DNA of 64,000 nt from the NCBI RefSeq assembly GCF_001006305.1, contig NZ_LBHJ01000004.1, forward strand, positions 372,001-436,000, written 5' to 3'. The notes below the pieces were generated by a model. That model was not told the DNA's origin. It did not search any database and worked only from the letters and a program-made list of their open reading frames with translations. This DNA comes from Silvibacterium bohemicum (GTDB lineage Bacteria; Acidobacteriota; Terriglobia; Terriglobales; Acidobacteriaceae). The translations under genes were made by a program, and so were the position numbers. Every line of letters starts with the position of its first letter. Within the stretch, counting starts at the first letter, position 1. Positions 32,859 to 42,076 of the stretch are shown in pieces.

Positions 32859-34485
32859 TGCTGTACTGACCGGCACCATCCCGGCGTCCAAGCAAATCAA
32901 GGAAGCCTGCAGAAGGTCCAAAGAGCTATTCGAGCGTCAAAGCGATCCGACCTTCCCCTACTTCTATCATGCAGATCAGGCAGAGCGAGTATGCAACATC
33001 ATCCAGATGCTGCCTCACGTCAAGGGACGGTGGGCAGCCCAAGGTAAAAAGCTCCTTCTAGAGCCGTGGCAGTGTTGGGTGGTCACCAGTCTTTACGGTT
33101 GGCTTCGCAAGGACAACGGCACACGCAAGTATCGTCGGGTAACGCTGGTCATTCCCCGTAAGCAAGGCAAGTCCCTAATGATGGCCGGACTGCTGATCTA
33201 CCATCTCCTCTTCGATGGGGAGACAGGCGCTGAATGCTTCTGCGGAGCCTCGAACCTTAAGCAGGCCAAGGAAATTTTCAACGCTGCCAGGCAGATGTTG
33301 ATTATGACTCCTGAGATACGGGAGTTCACCGGCTGCGAAGTCAACGCAGCCTCAATAGTTTGCCCCGGCACTAACTCCAAGGCCGAGCCAGTAATTGGCC
33401 GCCCCAAGGATGGGTCGAATGTCTCATTCGGTGTCATCGATGAGACTCACCAGCTTCGTGACCTGGCACTTTATGAAAGTTTTGAGACGGGAACCGGCGC
33501 ACGCGAACAAGCGCTGCTCGTAAGTGTGAGTACGGCTGGATTCGGCACTGAGAATCCGTGCCGTGAACTTCAGTTACAAGCAGAGAAAGTCCTGTATGGC
33601 ACGGTCGAAGACGAGGAACTCTTCGCCGCGATATGGACTATCGACGATGGCGTTGATTGGAAGTCGGACCTTGCGCTGCGGATGGCGAATCCTAACGCGG
33701 GTATTTCCGTCACCATGGATTACCTTCGGTCGCAGCAACTCAGTGCGATCAATAATCCAGCGAAGTACGCCAGCTTTGCTACAAAGCACCTGGATATAAC
33801 AGTCGGCGCGTCCTCTGCATACTTCTCTCTTGAGAAGTGGCGGGCATGTACCGACACGGTGAAGATGGATGATTTCGCCGGAGAAGATTGCTGGGTAGCA
33901 ATCGATCTCTCTCAAAAAATCGACCTGTCTGCGATGTCCACAGTGTTTCGTCGAGAGATAGACGGCCACCCTCACTTCTACGTCTTCTCTGACTGCTTCA
34001 CGTCGGAGGAGGCAGTTTCGAACAACCCGGTGTACGCGCAATGGGCAGCCAAAAGCCTGCTGCATGTAAACGACGGGAACGTGGTCGATAAGGACGCCAT
34101 ACTTGAGGTCATCGAAGGGTACGCGGCCAAATATAAGTTAGCTGAGTTCATATTCGATCCGTTCAATTCCGCATTTATCGAACAGGACATCGCGAAGCTG
34201 TTTCCGAATGTGGCTCAGGTCGAATTACTGCAGCGGGCGATCAGCATGACGAACCCGATGAAGCTGCTTCAGGAACTCATCGTCCAGCAACACATCCGCC
34301 ACAACGGAGACCCTGTCCTGCAGAACTCGATCTCGAACGTGATCGCGCTGCGTCGCGGCAATTTGATTCAGCCGGGTAAAGAAAAGCCTGAGCAGAAGAT
34401 CGATGCGGCGGTAGCCGCGATCATGGCGGTATCGCGTGCTGCCACAACTACACCAAAGAAGCGTTTCAGACCCTTCGCAATTTAG
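32824..34485 (+). CDS. terL: Terminase large subunit
   Basis: A 553-residue packaging ATPase/nuclease of the Terminase_1 (HK97-like) group. Walker A-like VIPRKQGKS (109-117), Walker B FGVIDE (Asp206-Glu207), the coupling motif in VSTAGFGTE, and RNase H-type nuclease Asp residues in VAIDLSQKIDLSAMSTVFRR and EFIFDPFNSAF. It translocates DNA into the prohead and makes the end cuts. Length typical for the family. Confidence 0.95.
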   Translation: MTHTERARSYIDAVLTGTIPASKQIKEACRRSKELFERQSDPTFPYFYHADQAERVCNIIQMLPHVKGRWAAQGKKLLLEPWQCWVVTSLYGWLRKDNGTRKYRRVTLVIPRKQGKSLMMAGLLIYHLLFDGETGAECFCGASNLKQAKEIFNAARQMLIMTPEIREFTGCEVNAASIVCPGTNSKAEPVIGRPKDGSNVSFGVIDETHQLRDLALYESFETGTGAREQALLVSVSTAGFGTENPCRELQLQAEKVLYGTVEDEELFAAIWTIDDGVDWKSDLALRMANPNAGISVTMDYLRSQQLSAINNPAKYASFATKHLDITVGASSAYFSLEKWRACTDTVKMDDFAGEDCWVAIDLSQKIDLSAMSTVFRREIDGHPHFYVFSDCFTSEEAVSNNPVYAQWAAKSLLHVNDGNVVDKDAILEVIEGYAAKYKLAEFIFDPFNSAFIEQDIAKLFPNVAQVELLQRAISMTNPMKLLQELIVQQHIRHNGDPVLQNSISNVIALRRGNLIQPGKEKPEQKIDAAVAAIMAVSRAATTTPKKRFRPFAI

Positions 34486-34532
34486 CCCTGCAAGATAAAC
34501 TTTCCGTTTAATCAGAAAACATTTAGGACCTC

Positions 34533-36251
34533 GTGGGAATTCGGACAGTCAGCTCTAAGCTTGTTGGTGAACTGCGCCAGCCCAAGGTCACATCGTTGGA
34601 ACTGCGCGGCGATCCGCTCAATAACCCCGACGTGCCGATCAATTCGGCTGGACTGTGGGCGGCGATGTCCGGCGGTGAACCCACTGCAGCCGGGGAGACC
34701 ATTGGTGTCCACACGGCTCTCCAGCAGATCACCGTCTACGCATGCGTTCGGGTGCTCGCTGAATCGGTTGCGAGTCTACCGCTCAAGGTTTATGAGCGCC
34801 AGGCACGTGGCAAGCACGAAGCCGCAGACCATCCGCTCGCCTACTTGCTAGCCGTCGAGCCGAACGAGGAAATGGCGGCGTTCACATTTTGGGAGTCGTT
34901 GGTCGGCTCTCTGGCCCTCACGGGCAACGCCTACGCACAGATTCAACGTGACGCCGGTGGGCGAGTCATCGCCCTCTGGCCTCTGCATCCACAGCTTACC
35001 CGCGCGGTACGGCTCTCGTCCGGAAAGCTAGTCTACGAGACCACCGACGGTATGAACGCCGGGGACGTGCGGTACATCCGGACCGCCGACATACTGCATA
35101 TACCCCTATTCAGCTTCGATGGGCTGCACGGGCTGTCACCGATTCAGCTTGCACGCCAAGGCATCGGCCTGGCTCGCGCTTCTGAGAAATTTGGGGCCAG
35201 ATTCTTCGGCAATGGTTCGAAACCAGGCGGCGTACTATCGACCGAGTCTGATCTGTCAGACGAGGAACTGAAAGCGGTCCGGGAGACATGGCTTTCGACG
35301 CAGGCCGGAGACAAACAAGGCTCTACCGCTGTCCTGCCGGGCAATTGGAAATATGACTCGATCGGCCTCTCGCCGGAGGATTCGCAGTTTCTCCAGACTC
35401 GCCAGTTCCAACGCACCGAGATCGCTGCATTGTTCCGTGTCCCGCCGAACATGGTCGGCGACACCAGTCGGTTGTCGAACAATAACCACGAGCAGATGTC
35501 TTTGAGCTTCGTGACGGATACGCTTCGGCCCTATCTCTGTCGCATCGAAGCGGAGATCGCACGCAAGCTGCTGCCGAGCGCTGGACGCAATTCTGGGCGT
35601 TACTTCATCAGCTTCGATGTGACCGAGCGTCTGCGCGGCGACTTCAAGACGACCATGGATGGTTACGCTACCGGCAGAAATTGGGGCTGGTACTCAGCGA
35701 ATGATGTTCGTTTGGAACTCGGGGAAAATCCCGGTGGTCCGGAACTAGATGTCTACCTGGTGCCCGTCAACATGCAGAACGCGGCCCGCCTGCTCGACAC
35801 CGAAAGCCTCCAGGACCAGCCGATCAACAGCGATCCACAGGTCACGACGACGCCTGAAGAGCGCAACCTTCTCGGCACTTTTACTCGAAGCTGCATCACG
35901 GTCTTTCGCGACGGCATGGGACGCCTTGCACATCGCAATAAGCGCGATTTCGAAGCTATTTCGACCATATTCAAGCCGGTTTTGCGCTCGATTGCGAACC
36001 TTTCGATCGAGCATAACGGCCTGCCGCTTACCGGCTCTGCCGATCCCGCAGACGGTGTTATTGATGATGCGCTCAAGGCCATCGAGAAGCGTGCAGCCAA
36101 GTGGCCGGAATCCGTCACTGATGCAGAGATCGACAGTCTCGCGCAGACAGAATTCACGAAAGCCGTGCGCTCGATCCACGCCAATATCACCCGCGAGATC
36201 GCCGCATCGCGAGCCATCTCCGCCCTGACTCCAGGAACATCGAATGAATAA
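34533..36251 (+). CDS. HK97-family portal protein with long C-terminal tail
   Basis: A 572-residue portal. Family signatures: YACVRVLAESVASLPLKVYE, LTGNAYAQIQRDAGG, ADILHIPLFSFDGLHGLSPI and FRVPPNMVGD. About 150 residues beyond the usual portal end (from ~NMQNAARLLDTES) are helical and charged and probably belong to the crown. Starts at GTG 34533. Overlaps the protease gene by 8 bases. Confidence 0.93.
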   Translation: MGIRTVSSKLVGELRQPKVTSLELRGDPLNNPDVPINSAGLWAAMSGGEPTAAGETIGVHTALQQITVYACVRVLAESVASLPLKVYERQARGKHEAADHPLAYLLAVEPNEEMAAFTFWESLVGSLALTGNAYAQIQRDAGGRVIALWPLHPQLTRAVRLSSGKLVYETTDGMNAGDVRYIRTADILHIPLFSFDGLHGLSPIQLARQGIGLARASEKFGARFFGNGSKPGGVLSTESDLSDEELKAVRETWLSTQAGDKQGSTAVLPGNWKYDSIGLSPEDSQFLQTRQFQRTEIAALFRVPPNMVGDTSRLSNNNHEQMSLSFVTDTLRPYLCRIEAEIARKLLPSAGRNSGRYFISFDVTERLRGDFKTTMDGYATGRNWGWYSANDVRLELGENPGGPELDVYLVPVNMQNAARLLDTESLQDQPINSDPQVTTTPEERNLLGTFTRSCITVFRDGMGRLAHRNKRDFEAISTIFKPVLRSIANLSIEHNGLPLTGSADPADGVIDDALKAIEKRAAKWPESVTDAEIDSLAQTEFTKAVRSIHANITREIAASRAISALTPGTSNE

Positions 36252-36981
36252 GAAACTCGAACTGCGACACATCCCAGCCCGCGAGCTAAGAGTTGCACAG
36301 AACGCTGACGGCTCCCGCTCGATCACTGGATACTCTGCCGTCTTCAACCTGCTCTCTGTGGACTTCGGGGGATGGAACGAGATGGTGTCGCCTACGGCGT
36401 TTACTCGTAGCCTGACCGAGCAGCCCGATGTCCTCTGCCTGTACAACCACTCTTCGGGAAAGGTGCTCGGACGCACGAAGTCCGGCACACTGACCCTCGA
36501 AGTAGACAACATCGGCCTCAAGTTCACCTGCGTTCTGCCTGACACGAGCGTCGCTCGCGATCTCGCGGTCTCCCTCGAACGCGGTGACATCGATGGATGT
36601 AGCTTCGGTTTCGTCACGAACTCCGATGTCTGGACTTCACTCGAAGACGGCACGCCGCTTCGCACACTGCTCGACGTGACCTTGTATGAGGTCACGATTA
36701 CCTCGGAGCCCGCGTACCCGGATACATCTGTTTCACTCCGCTCTGCACCGAAGGAGCTTCGCTCCAGGCTGCAGAAGCGGGACGATGACGGGGACGATGT
36801 CGCCACCGATTCCTTCTGTTCCTGCACATGCCCGGAATGCACTGCGGGTAACTGCGAGAAATGCAGCGACGAGACTTGCAGCGCTCCCGAATGCCGGTGC
36901 ACCGATATGCGCAGTAAGCGAGCCATGAAACACAAGATGGAAATGCGCCTGAGACTCGCGCAGGCCCGCACCAAAGCTTAG
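36244..36981 (+). CDS. HK97-family prohead protease with Cys-rich tail
   Basis: A 245-residue maturation protease (U35 type). GYSAVFNLLSVDFGGWNEMV, LYNHSSGKVLGRTKSGTL (catalytic His) and VARDLAVSLERGDIDGCSFG (catalytic Ser) match the family, as does EVTITSEPAYPDTSVS. The last ~55 residues are unusual: CSCTCPECTAGNCEKCSDET followed by CSAPECRCTD, ten Cys that could bind metal. It cleaves the capsid delta domain during head assembly. Confidence 0.92.
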   Translation: MNKKLELRHIPARELRVAQNADGSRSITGYSAVFNLLSVDFGGWNEMVSPTAFTRSLTEQPDVLCLYNHSSGKVLGRTKSGTLTLEVDNIGLKFTCVLPDTSVARDLAVSLERGDIDGCSFGFVTNSDVWTSLEDGTPLRTLLDVTLYEVTITSEPAYPDTSVSLRSAPKELRSRLQKRDDDGDDVATDSFCSCTCPECTAGNCEKCSDETCSAPECRCTDMRSKRAMKHKMEMRLRLAQARTKA

Positions 36982-37129
36982 ATTTACCCAGCTGCGACGA
37001 TCGACTCCCGTCGATGCATTCGATTGCTTCGTCTCCGCTGGCCGCAAAGAAGTGGTGCCCGCCGCTCCACTGTCTCGCTACACACAAACCACCCAAGACG
37101 CCGATCCTCTCGGCGCAAAAGGACATACC

Positions 37130-38371
37130 ATGCCAAATCTTAAAGAGCTTCGCGAGAGCCGCACCCGGCTTATCACAGAAGCACAGCAGATCGTTCTCGC
37201 TGAGAACGTCACCAATGAGCAGCGGGCCAAGTTCGACGTTATGATGAGCGATGTCGAGCAGATGGAAGCTGACATTGCCCGCATTGAGAAGGTTGAAGCG
37301 CTCGAAGCAGAAACCCGCAGCACCCAGCGTCCCCCGCGCGGCAACCCCGGTGCCAATGTTGATGGGAATGAGCGCGAGCAGCGCGATCGCATCCGCGCAT
37401 CCGCCCTGCACAAGTACCTGACCGGCGCAGACCGCTCGGAGATGGAACCTGAAGAGCGTGCGATCCTGCGCGAACAGCGCGATATCACGACCGGCGGCGC
37501 GGCCACTGGGGGCGTCCTGATCGGCCAGCTTGGTCCGCTCGTGTGGGACGCGCAGAAGGCCATCGGCAGCCTGGCTGGGGAGGTCTTCAAGAAGTCGACT
37601 CCCGGCAACGCCGCGCCGTTGAAGATTTCTTCTATCAACGACTCCGGCAACACGCTCGTGACCCTGACCGAGGACACGTCGATCACGGACACCGATCCGT
37701 CCTTCGGCACGATCACTCTTCAGTCAACCGACACCATCGCCACTCTCATCACCGTGACGTGGCAGGAACTCGCGGACTTCGATGCGCAGATCGTCTCAAA
37801 TCCCAGCGCAAACCTCGAAGCCTTCCTGCGCAACAAGATTGGCCTGCGCTACATGCGTGGTGTTGAAACCTACCTGATCAACGGTAACGGCAGCAACTTC
37901 GCTTCGATCGTCGCCGGTGCGACTCTCGGCGCGACGACCGCCGCCGCGACCGGCCCGGTTTACTCCGACTTTGTGGCAACGTGGGAGAACCTCGATCCGG
38001 CATACCTGCCGAACGCGAAGTGGGCGATGAACAACAAGACCCGTGGCTACCTCATGGGCCTGCTCGACGGCTTCGGTCGTCCGTTCTTCATCCCGAACCC
38101 GAACACCGGCAGCCTGGACTCGATCCTCGGCCACGAGATCGTGATCTCGCAGCCCATGGCTGCGGCCAATGTCGCGGGCGCTACCGGTGTGTTGTTCGGT
38201 GCGTATGACCAGGGCTATGTCATCAGGGATTCCGGTCCGCTCTTCGTGAAGCGCCTCGATGAGCGCTTTGCCGACAAGCTGGCGACCGGCTTCCTGGCCT
38301 ACTCCCGTCTGTCTGGCACCAGCGTGGATGCGGGCACTCACCCTGTCCTGAAGATGGTCACCCACGCCTAA
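37130..38371 (+). CDS. HK97-fold major capsid protein
   Basis: A 413-residue capsid. Residues ~1-70 are a coiled-coil delta domain (MPNLKELRESRTRLITEAQQ) that the protease removes; the conserved core begins near TTGGAATGGVLIGQL. HK97-fold hallmarks: IATLITVTWQELADFDAQIV, WAMNNKTRGYLMGL, GHEIVISQPM and GAYDQGYVIRD. I chose ATG 37130 (MPNLKEL); reading from 37052 adds 26 residues of non-conserved sequence. Confidence 0.95.
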   Translation: MPNLKELRESRTRLITEAQQIVLAENVTNEQRAKFDVMMSDVEQMEADIARIEKVEALEAETRSTQRPPRGNPGANVDGNEREQRDRIRASALHKYLTGADRSEMEPEERAILREQRDITTGGAATGGVLIGQLGPLVWDAQKAIGSLAGEVFKKSTPGNAAPLKISSINDSGNTLVTLTEDTSITDTDPSFGTITLQSTDTIATLITVTWQELADFDAQIVSNPSANLEAFLRNKIGLRYMRGVETYLINGNGSNFASIVAGATLGATTAAATGPVYSDFVATWENLDPAYLPNAKWAMNNKTRGYLMGLLDGFGRPFFIPNPNTGSLDSILGHEIVISQPMAAANVAGATGVLFGAYDQGYVIRDSGPLFVKRLDERFADKLATGFLAYSRLSGTSVDAGTHPVLKMVTHA

Positions 38372-38409
38372 AACCGAGGGAGCGTCAGCGATGGCGCTCC
38401 CATCCCCCT

Positions 38410-38589
38410 ATGAAGATTCAGATCACTCAGACTTTCACCGACCCGTCGTCGGCATCGCCGGTCTTCGCCGGACACAAATTCGAGGTCGGCGACGATCTCG
38501 GCCAACGCCTCATCCGCGAGGGCAAAGCAGTTGCTCTCGACGTTGTGCCGCAACCCGCCAAGCGTAAGCGTGAGCAAGCCACTCGATAA
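38410..38589 (+). CDS. Small head-region protein
   Basis: A 59-residue protein (MKIQITQTFTDPSSASPVFA, GHKFEVGDDLGQRLIREGKA, then a basic VPQPAKRKREQATR). Stop and next start share TAATG, which supports coupling to the connector gene. The middle looks like the small tail/head proteins that follow capsid genes in many siphoviruses. Not assigned to a family. Confidence 0.6.
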   Translation: MKIQITQTFTDPSSASPVFAGHKFEVGDDLGQRLIREGKAVALDVVPQPAKRKREQATR

Positions 38590-39266
38590 TGCCTCTGTCC
38601 CTTCAACTCGTCACTCCGCCCGCAGCGGAGCCGGTCTCGCTTTCCCTCGCGAAGCAACATCTGCGCGTGGACTTTTCGGATGACGATGTTCTAATCGCTG
38701 CCCTCATCACGGCAGCCCGGCAGTATTGCGAAAAATACACGCATCGCGCGTTTTTCAATCAGACCTGGCTGCGGACGCTCGATTACTTTCCGCTTTGGTA
38801 CAACCCGGACGGTACGGTCAATCCACGCTATCGCAGCGACTGGCCTTACTATGCCGACTTTTGGGGCCGCATCGCCATCGACCTGCCTAGGCCGCGCACC
38901 GTCAGTGTCACCTCGATCACTTACGTTGATCCAACCGGCACGACTCAGACGCTCGATCCATCCACCTATGTGGTGGACACGACGTCGATGCCAGCCCGCA
39001 TTGTGCCCGCGAAGGGTTTTTATTGGCCAAGCGTGAATGTGTATCAGCCCGGCGGCGTGAAGATCACTTATGTTGCTGGAAGCTACGGTGACGGAGTAGA
39101 CGTCAACACCTGCCCGCAGACCATCGTGATGGCGATGCTTCTTCTCATCGCCCACTGGTATGAGCATCGTGAAGGTTCATCGGAGTTGAACCTTAAGAAT
39201 ATTCCCCTTGGCGTGCAAGCCCTTCTCGATACGGAGAAGTTGCAAGTCTTCGAGTACCGGCCATGA
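38589..39266 (+). CDS. Head-tail connector (gp6-like)
   Basis: A 225-residue adaptor of the HK97 gp6/YqbG group: VSLSLAKQHLRVDFSDDDVL, ITAARQYCEKYTHRAFFNQT and a C-terminal MAMLLLIAHWYEHREGSS. It forms the ring between portal and tail. The position right after the capsid and before gp7-like and DUF3168-like genes fits. Confidence 0.88.
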   Translation: MPLSLQLVTPPAAEPVSLSLAKQHLRVDFSDDDVLIAALITAARQYCEKYTHRAFFNQTWLRTLDYFPLWYNPDGTVNPRYRSDWPYYADFWGRIAIDLPRPRTVSVTSITYVDPTGTTQTLDPSTYVVDTTSMPARIVPAKGFYWPSVNVYQPGGVKITYVAGSYGDGVDVNTCPQTIVMAMLLLIAHWYEHREGSSELNLKNIPLGVQALLDTEKLQVFEYRP

Positions 39267-39613
39267 TCGCGGGCAAACTCAATCGCCGGATTCAAATCCA
39301 GCAGCAGGCTACGACGCAGGACTCGTTAGGCCAGCCGCAGCAGACATGGACAACGATCTATACCTGCTGGGCAGAGATCGATTTTCAGCGGTCGCAGCTT
39401 CTGTACGAGACGAGCGCTTTTGTCTCCAAAGTAACGCACCGGATCACCATCCGGTGGACCTCATCCGTCGTGATTCAGCCACAGATGCGCATCGTTTACA
39501 CCGAAGCGACCACCGGCGTCATGCACGTCTACAACATCGAGGCGCTTTTGAATACGAATCAGCGCAATCGTGAACTCATCGCGATCTGTTACGAACTGGA
39601 CGCCGCTGAATGA
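39263..39613 (+). CDS. Head closure/head-tail joining protein (gp7-like)
   Basis: A 116-residue protein of the phage head-tail joining family: MIAGKLNRRIQIQQQ, DSLGQPQQTWTTIYTCWAEI and HRITIRWTSSVVIQPQMRIV. Four-base overlaps with neighbours on both sides. It plugs the head after packaging. Confidence 0.88.
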   Translation: MIAGKLNRRIQIQQQATTQDSLGQPQQTWTTIYTCWAEIDFQRSQLLYETSAFVSKVTHRITIRWTSSVVIQPQMRIVYTEATTGVMHVYNIEALLNTNQRNRELIAICYELDAAE

Positions 39614-39981
39614 TCGAGACCGATCTCTATTCCGTTCTGTCGAGCGCAACGCAGATTACGACCATCACCGGCACGAACATCTATCCGGTAGTGCTGCCGA
39701 TCAACACGACGGCGACCGCGCTGACCTATCGCATCGTCGGCACGATCACCGATCCGACACTCGACACCTCTGGGCTGGTGAAGGCTCGTGTGCAAATCGA
39801 TTGCTGGGCGGCGGACTATAACGATGCCGTCACGCTCCGCGCAGCAGTCATCTCGGTGCTCAACGGGTATGAGAATGCTGCCACCTTCGCGGCGCAACTC
39901 CTGAACCAGTCCGACAGCTTCGCGCAAGACCTCTTGCGTTACATCGCGACTGTCGAATTCTTCGTTCTATACGACCTATGA
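39610..39981 (+). CDS. Tail terminator/completion protein (DUF3168-like)
   Basis: A 123-residue protein matching the DUF3168 plan: N-terminal MIETDLYSVLSSATQITTIT, LTYRIVGTITDPTLDTSG, VQIDCWAADYNDAVTLRAAV. Such proteins cap the tail tube. Overlaps both neighbours by 4 bases. Confidence 0.8.
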   Translation: MIETDLYSVLSSATQITTITGTNIYPVVLPINTTATALTYRIVGTITDPTLDTSGLVKARVQIDCWAADYNDAVTLRAAVISVLNGYENAATFAAQLLNQSDSFAQDLLRYIATVEFFVLYDL

Positions 39982-40253
39982 AGCGAAAAAGTGTTGTGAA
40001 ACAAAAGGGTACTTGGCTGCATATTGACGAAAAGCCCGTAGCGGAAATTGCATCATTCGACCTACACGGCTCAACGATCATCCTCAGCGGTCATTCTGAA
40101 TTCGGTGATCCTCCCGTTGCTGGAAATGAACTTCGTTCGATGCTCATCTCCATCCATCGCGGCGGGTGGCGTCGCCTGAAGGTTCTCGTCTCGTTGTTCT
40201 CCCAGGACATCAATGGCTGGACCTTGCATCTGGAACCACCTTCCCGTAGTTAG
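39978..40253 (+). CDS. Small phage protein of unknown function
   Basis: A 91-residue protein with a basic start (MKRKSVVKQKGTWLH) and a beta-rich middle (IASFDLHGSTIILSGHSEFG). ATG overlaps the preceding stop by 4 bases. It lies between tail terminator and tail tube genes. No family recognised. Confidence 0.6.
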   Translation: MKRKSVVKQKGTWLHIDEKPVAEIASFDLHGSTIILSGHSEFGDPPVAGNELRSMLISIHRGGWRRLKVLVSLFSQDINGWTLHLEPPSRS

Positions 40254-40316
40254 TCCCATCTCCGCCGGGTCCTCCGGCTAACTCTCCGCCCACCCAGGGC
40301 ACAAGGAAAACGAACC

Positions 40317-40781
40317 ATGTCTTATACAGGATCGAAGGCCCAATCGGGTCGCGGCAGTGCTCTGTCGATCGGCGGGGTAACCGGCTCGACCGGTACCGAA
40401 ACCTTCACACTCGTGGGCGAAATCAAAACGTCCGGCATCAGCGGCGCACAATGGGGCACCGATGACGTAACGAACTTTCAGTCGAACGCGGATCAGGAAT
40501 TCATTACCACGATCCGGAATAACGGCTCGCTTCGTCTCGACGGCAACCGCGTATCTACCGACGCTGGTCAGGTAGCGGTCGAAGCCGCATTCGCATCGGG
40601 ATCGAAGTACGACTTTAAGCTGGTCCTGCCTCTCGCGCTGGGTCAGACCACTACCGGCGACACCTATACCTTCTCGGCGCTGGTCGAATCCCGCGACTTC
40701 ACCGTCGATGTTTCAAAGGCCATCTCGTGGTCCGTCACGTTGAAGGTGTCCGGCCCCGTCACGCTGACGACCGGCAGCTAA
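40317..40781 (+). CDS. Major tail tube protein
   Basis: A 154-residue protein with the tail-tube pattern: an N-terminal SGRGSALSIGG, FTLVGEIKTSGISGAQWGTD, NFQSNADQEFITTIRNNGSL and FSALVESRDFTVDVSKAISW, ending in a beta-rich VTLKVSGPVTLTTGS. Position before the chaperone and tape measure supports it. Confidence 0.87.
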   Translation: MSYTGSKAQSGRGSALSIGGVTGSTGTETFTLVGEIKTSGISGAQWGTDDVTNFQSNADQEFITTIRNNGSLRLDGNRVSTDAGQVAVEAAFASGSKYDFKLVLPLALGQTTTGDTYTFSALVESRDFTVDVSKAISWSVTLKVSGPVTLTTGS

Positions 40782-40843
40782 TCAGTTATGGGTCGCCGGT
40801 CGCTCCGGCGCTTCTTGTTCCCAAATCATAAGGAGAAATCTCC

Positions 40844-41212
40844 ATGCCAAAGCGCAAAGTCGCGGACACTCCCGCAGACCCCACCCTCCCGACGTTTCCC
40901 ATCCAGATCGATGGCACCACTTATACGTTGTGTCTGGATTTCGCCGCGCTCGCCGAGGCGGAATCCGCTCTCCAGCGGGCAGGCCATGATGTATGCATCC
41001 TGCGCCACATGCCGAGCCTGAGTTTTGAACTCGTGAAGGCATTCTTTGTCTGCGGCGTGCAGCGCTTTCACCCGGACCTCGCATTTGAGGACGCGTCCAA
41101 GCTGGTTCGTCTCGATACTGTCTGGCTGATCGCCAAGTGCATTGACATCGCGTACGCGATGGCCATGCCCGCGACGGATGAAAAACCGGGGGAAGCTCAG
41201 CCGGGCGAGTAG
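40844..41212 (+). CDS. Tail assembly chaperone, short form (gpG-like)
   Basis: A 122-residue acidic/helical protein (FPIQIDGTTYTLCLDFAALA, LVKAFFVCGVQRFHPDLAFE). It precedes the tape measure, where lambda makes gpG and the frameshifted gpG-T. The reading frame here overlaps an open -1 frame (next entry), supporting that design. Confidence 0.78.
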   Translation: MPKRKVADTPADPTLPTFPIQIDGTTYTLCLDFAALAEAESALQRAGHDVCILRHMPSLSFELVKAFFVCGVQRFHPDLAFEDASKLVRLDTVWLIAKCIDIAYAMAMPATDEKPGEAQPGE

Positions 41213-41574
41213 TCCCGGCAAAGCCTCTCACCCGCGAGGAGCAATGGCTCCGGCTCTGGTCGATTGCCCGATACGATCTGAAGCTCTCGTCGGAAGAGTT
41301 CTACTCTCTGACACCTCGCCAGCTGGACGCGCTGGTCAAGCGCCGCGAGCGCGAACTACAGACCCACGAATTTCTTGTCGCGCAGCTGACGGCGGTCACG
41401 GCGAACTTCTCGATGGCAAGACCGAAAGAGCCGTTCTCACCGAGCGACTTCATGCTGAGCGTGCCCAAGGCTGCCGCTCCCGAGCAGATGAAACGTAAGC
41501 GGCGCAAACGCACCGTCATCGCCGATGAACTCCGGCTCACGATGGCTCACTTCATGAGGACGAACATTGGCTGA
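41182..41574 (+). CDS. -1 frame extension of the tail chaperone (gpT-like part)
   Basis: An open frame without its own credible start runs from 41182 to the TGA at 41572-41574. It encodes VPAKPLTREEQWLRLWSIAR, YDLKLSSEEFYSLTPRQLDA and LVKRRERELQTHEFL, plus a basic tail, a tail-chaperone-like helical protein. The -1 frame relative to 40844 is entered at the G-run 41188-41194, giving a fusion of about 243 residues. Overlaps the start of the gp10-like gene. Confidence 0.65.
   Translation, partial: KTGGSSAGRVVPAKPLTREEQWLRLWSIARYDLKLSSEEFYSLTPRQLDALVKRRERELQTHEFLVAQLTAVTANFSMARPKEPFSPSDFMLSVPKAAAPEQMKRKRRKRTVIADELRLTMAHFMRTNIG
41188..41194 (+). other. Candidate -1 ribosomal slippery site
   Basis: G GGG GAA in the chaperone frame, preceded by AAAAACC. 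tRNA on GGG can re-pair perfectly after a -1 slip and that on GAA with one wobble pair. It is the only homopolymer within the short window (41182-41210) where both frames are open. It is less canonical than lambda's GGGAAAG. Confidence 0.5.
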
Positions 41575-42076
41575 CGGACTCACCATCGACATCCAGGGGC
41601 TCGACCAGCTTCAACAGAGGCTGACCGAGATGGGGACCACAGCAGCCGATCGCTGCGTCCGCACCGCGCTCCGCGCCGGTGCCATCATCGAGCAGTCCGC
41701 CATCGTTGCTAGGACGCCGGTCCGGCCCGAGCTTCCATCGGGAACAGCATTGCCAATCGGCGCGATGGCCGCTGACATCGTGATCCGGAACACACGTAGC
41801 GATCAGGGAAATCTCGCCGCAATCGTCGGCCCGGATAGCCTAACCCGGCACGTGGCACTTTGGGTCACCCGAGGTCACCGCCTGATTCGAGGCGGCAGGA
41901 GCCGTATCAACAAGCGAACCGGCAAGGTCTCCGGTCCCGGCCAGCAGGTTGGCACGGTCGAGGCTCATCCCTTCGTCACCGAAGCCTGGGAGCAGTCGCG
42001 CCAGGAAGTCACATCGGCCATCATCACCACTCTCCAAACAGAGATCGATAAGGAAGCGAAGAAGCGAGGACTATGA
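41567..42076 (+). CDS. HK97 gp10-like tail protein
   Basis: A 169-residue protein starting at TTG 41567: LTIDIQGLDQLQQRLTEMGT, ALRAGAIIEQSAIVARTPVR and a C-terminal TVEAHPFVTEAWEQSRQEVT. The HPF-type ending is the hallmark of the gp10/minor tail family. It usually lies before the tube gene, so its place after the chaperone is slightly unusual. Overlaps the tape measure by 4 bases. Confidence 0.8.
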   Translation: MADGLTIDIQGLDQLQQRLTEMGTTAADRCVRTALRAGAIIEQSAIVARTPVRPELPSGTALPIGAMAADIVIRNTRSDQGNLAAIVGPDSLTRHVALWVTRGHRLIRGGRSRINKRTGKVSGPGQQVGTVEAHPFVTEAWEQSRQEVTSAIITTLQTEIDKEAKKRGL

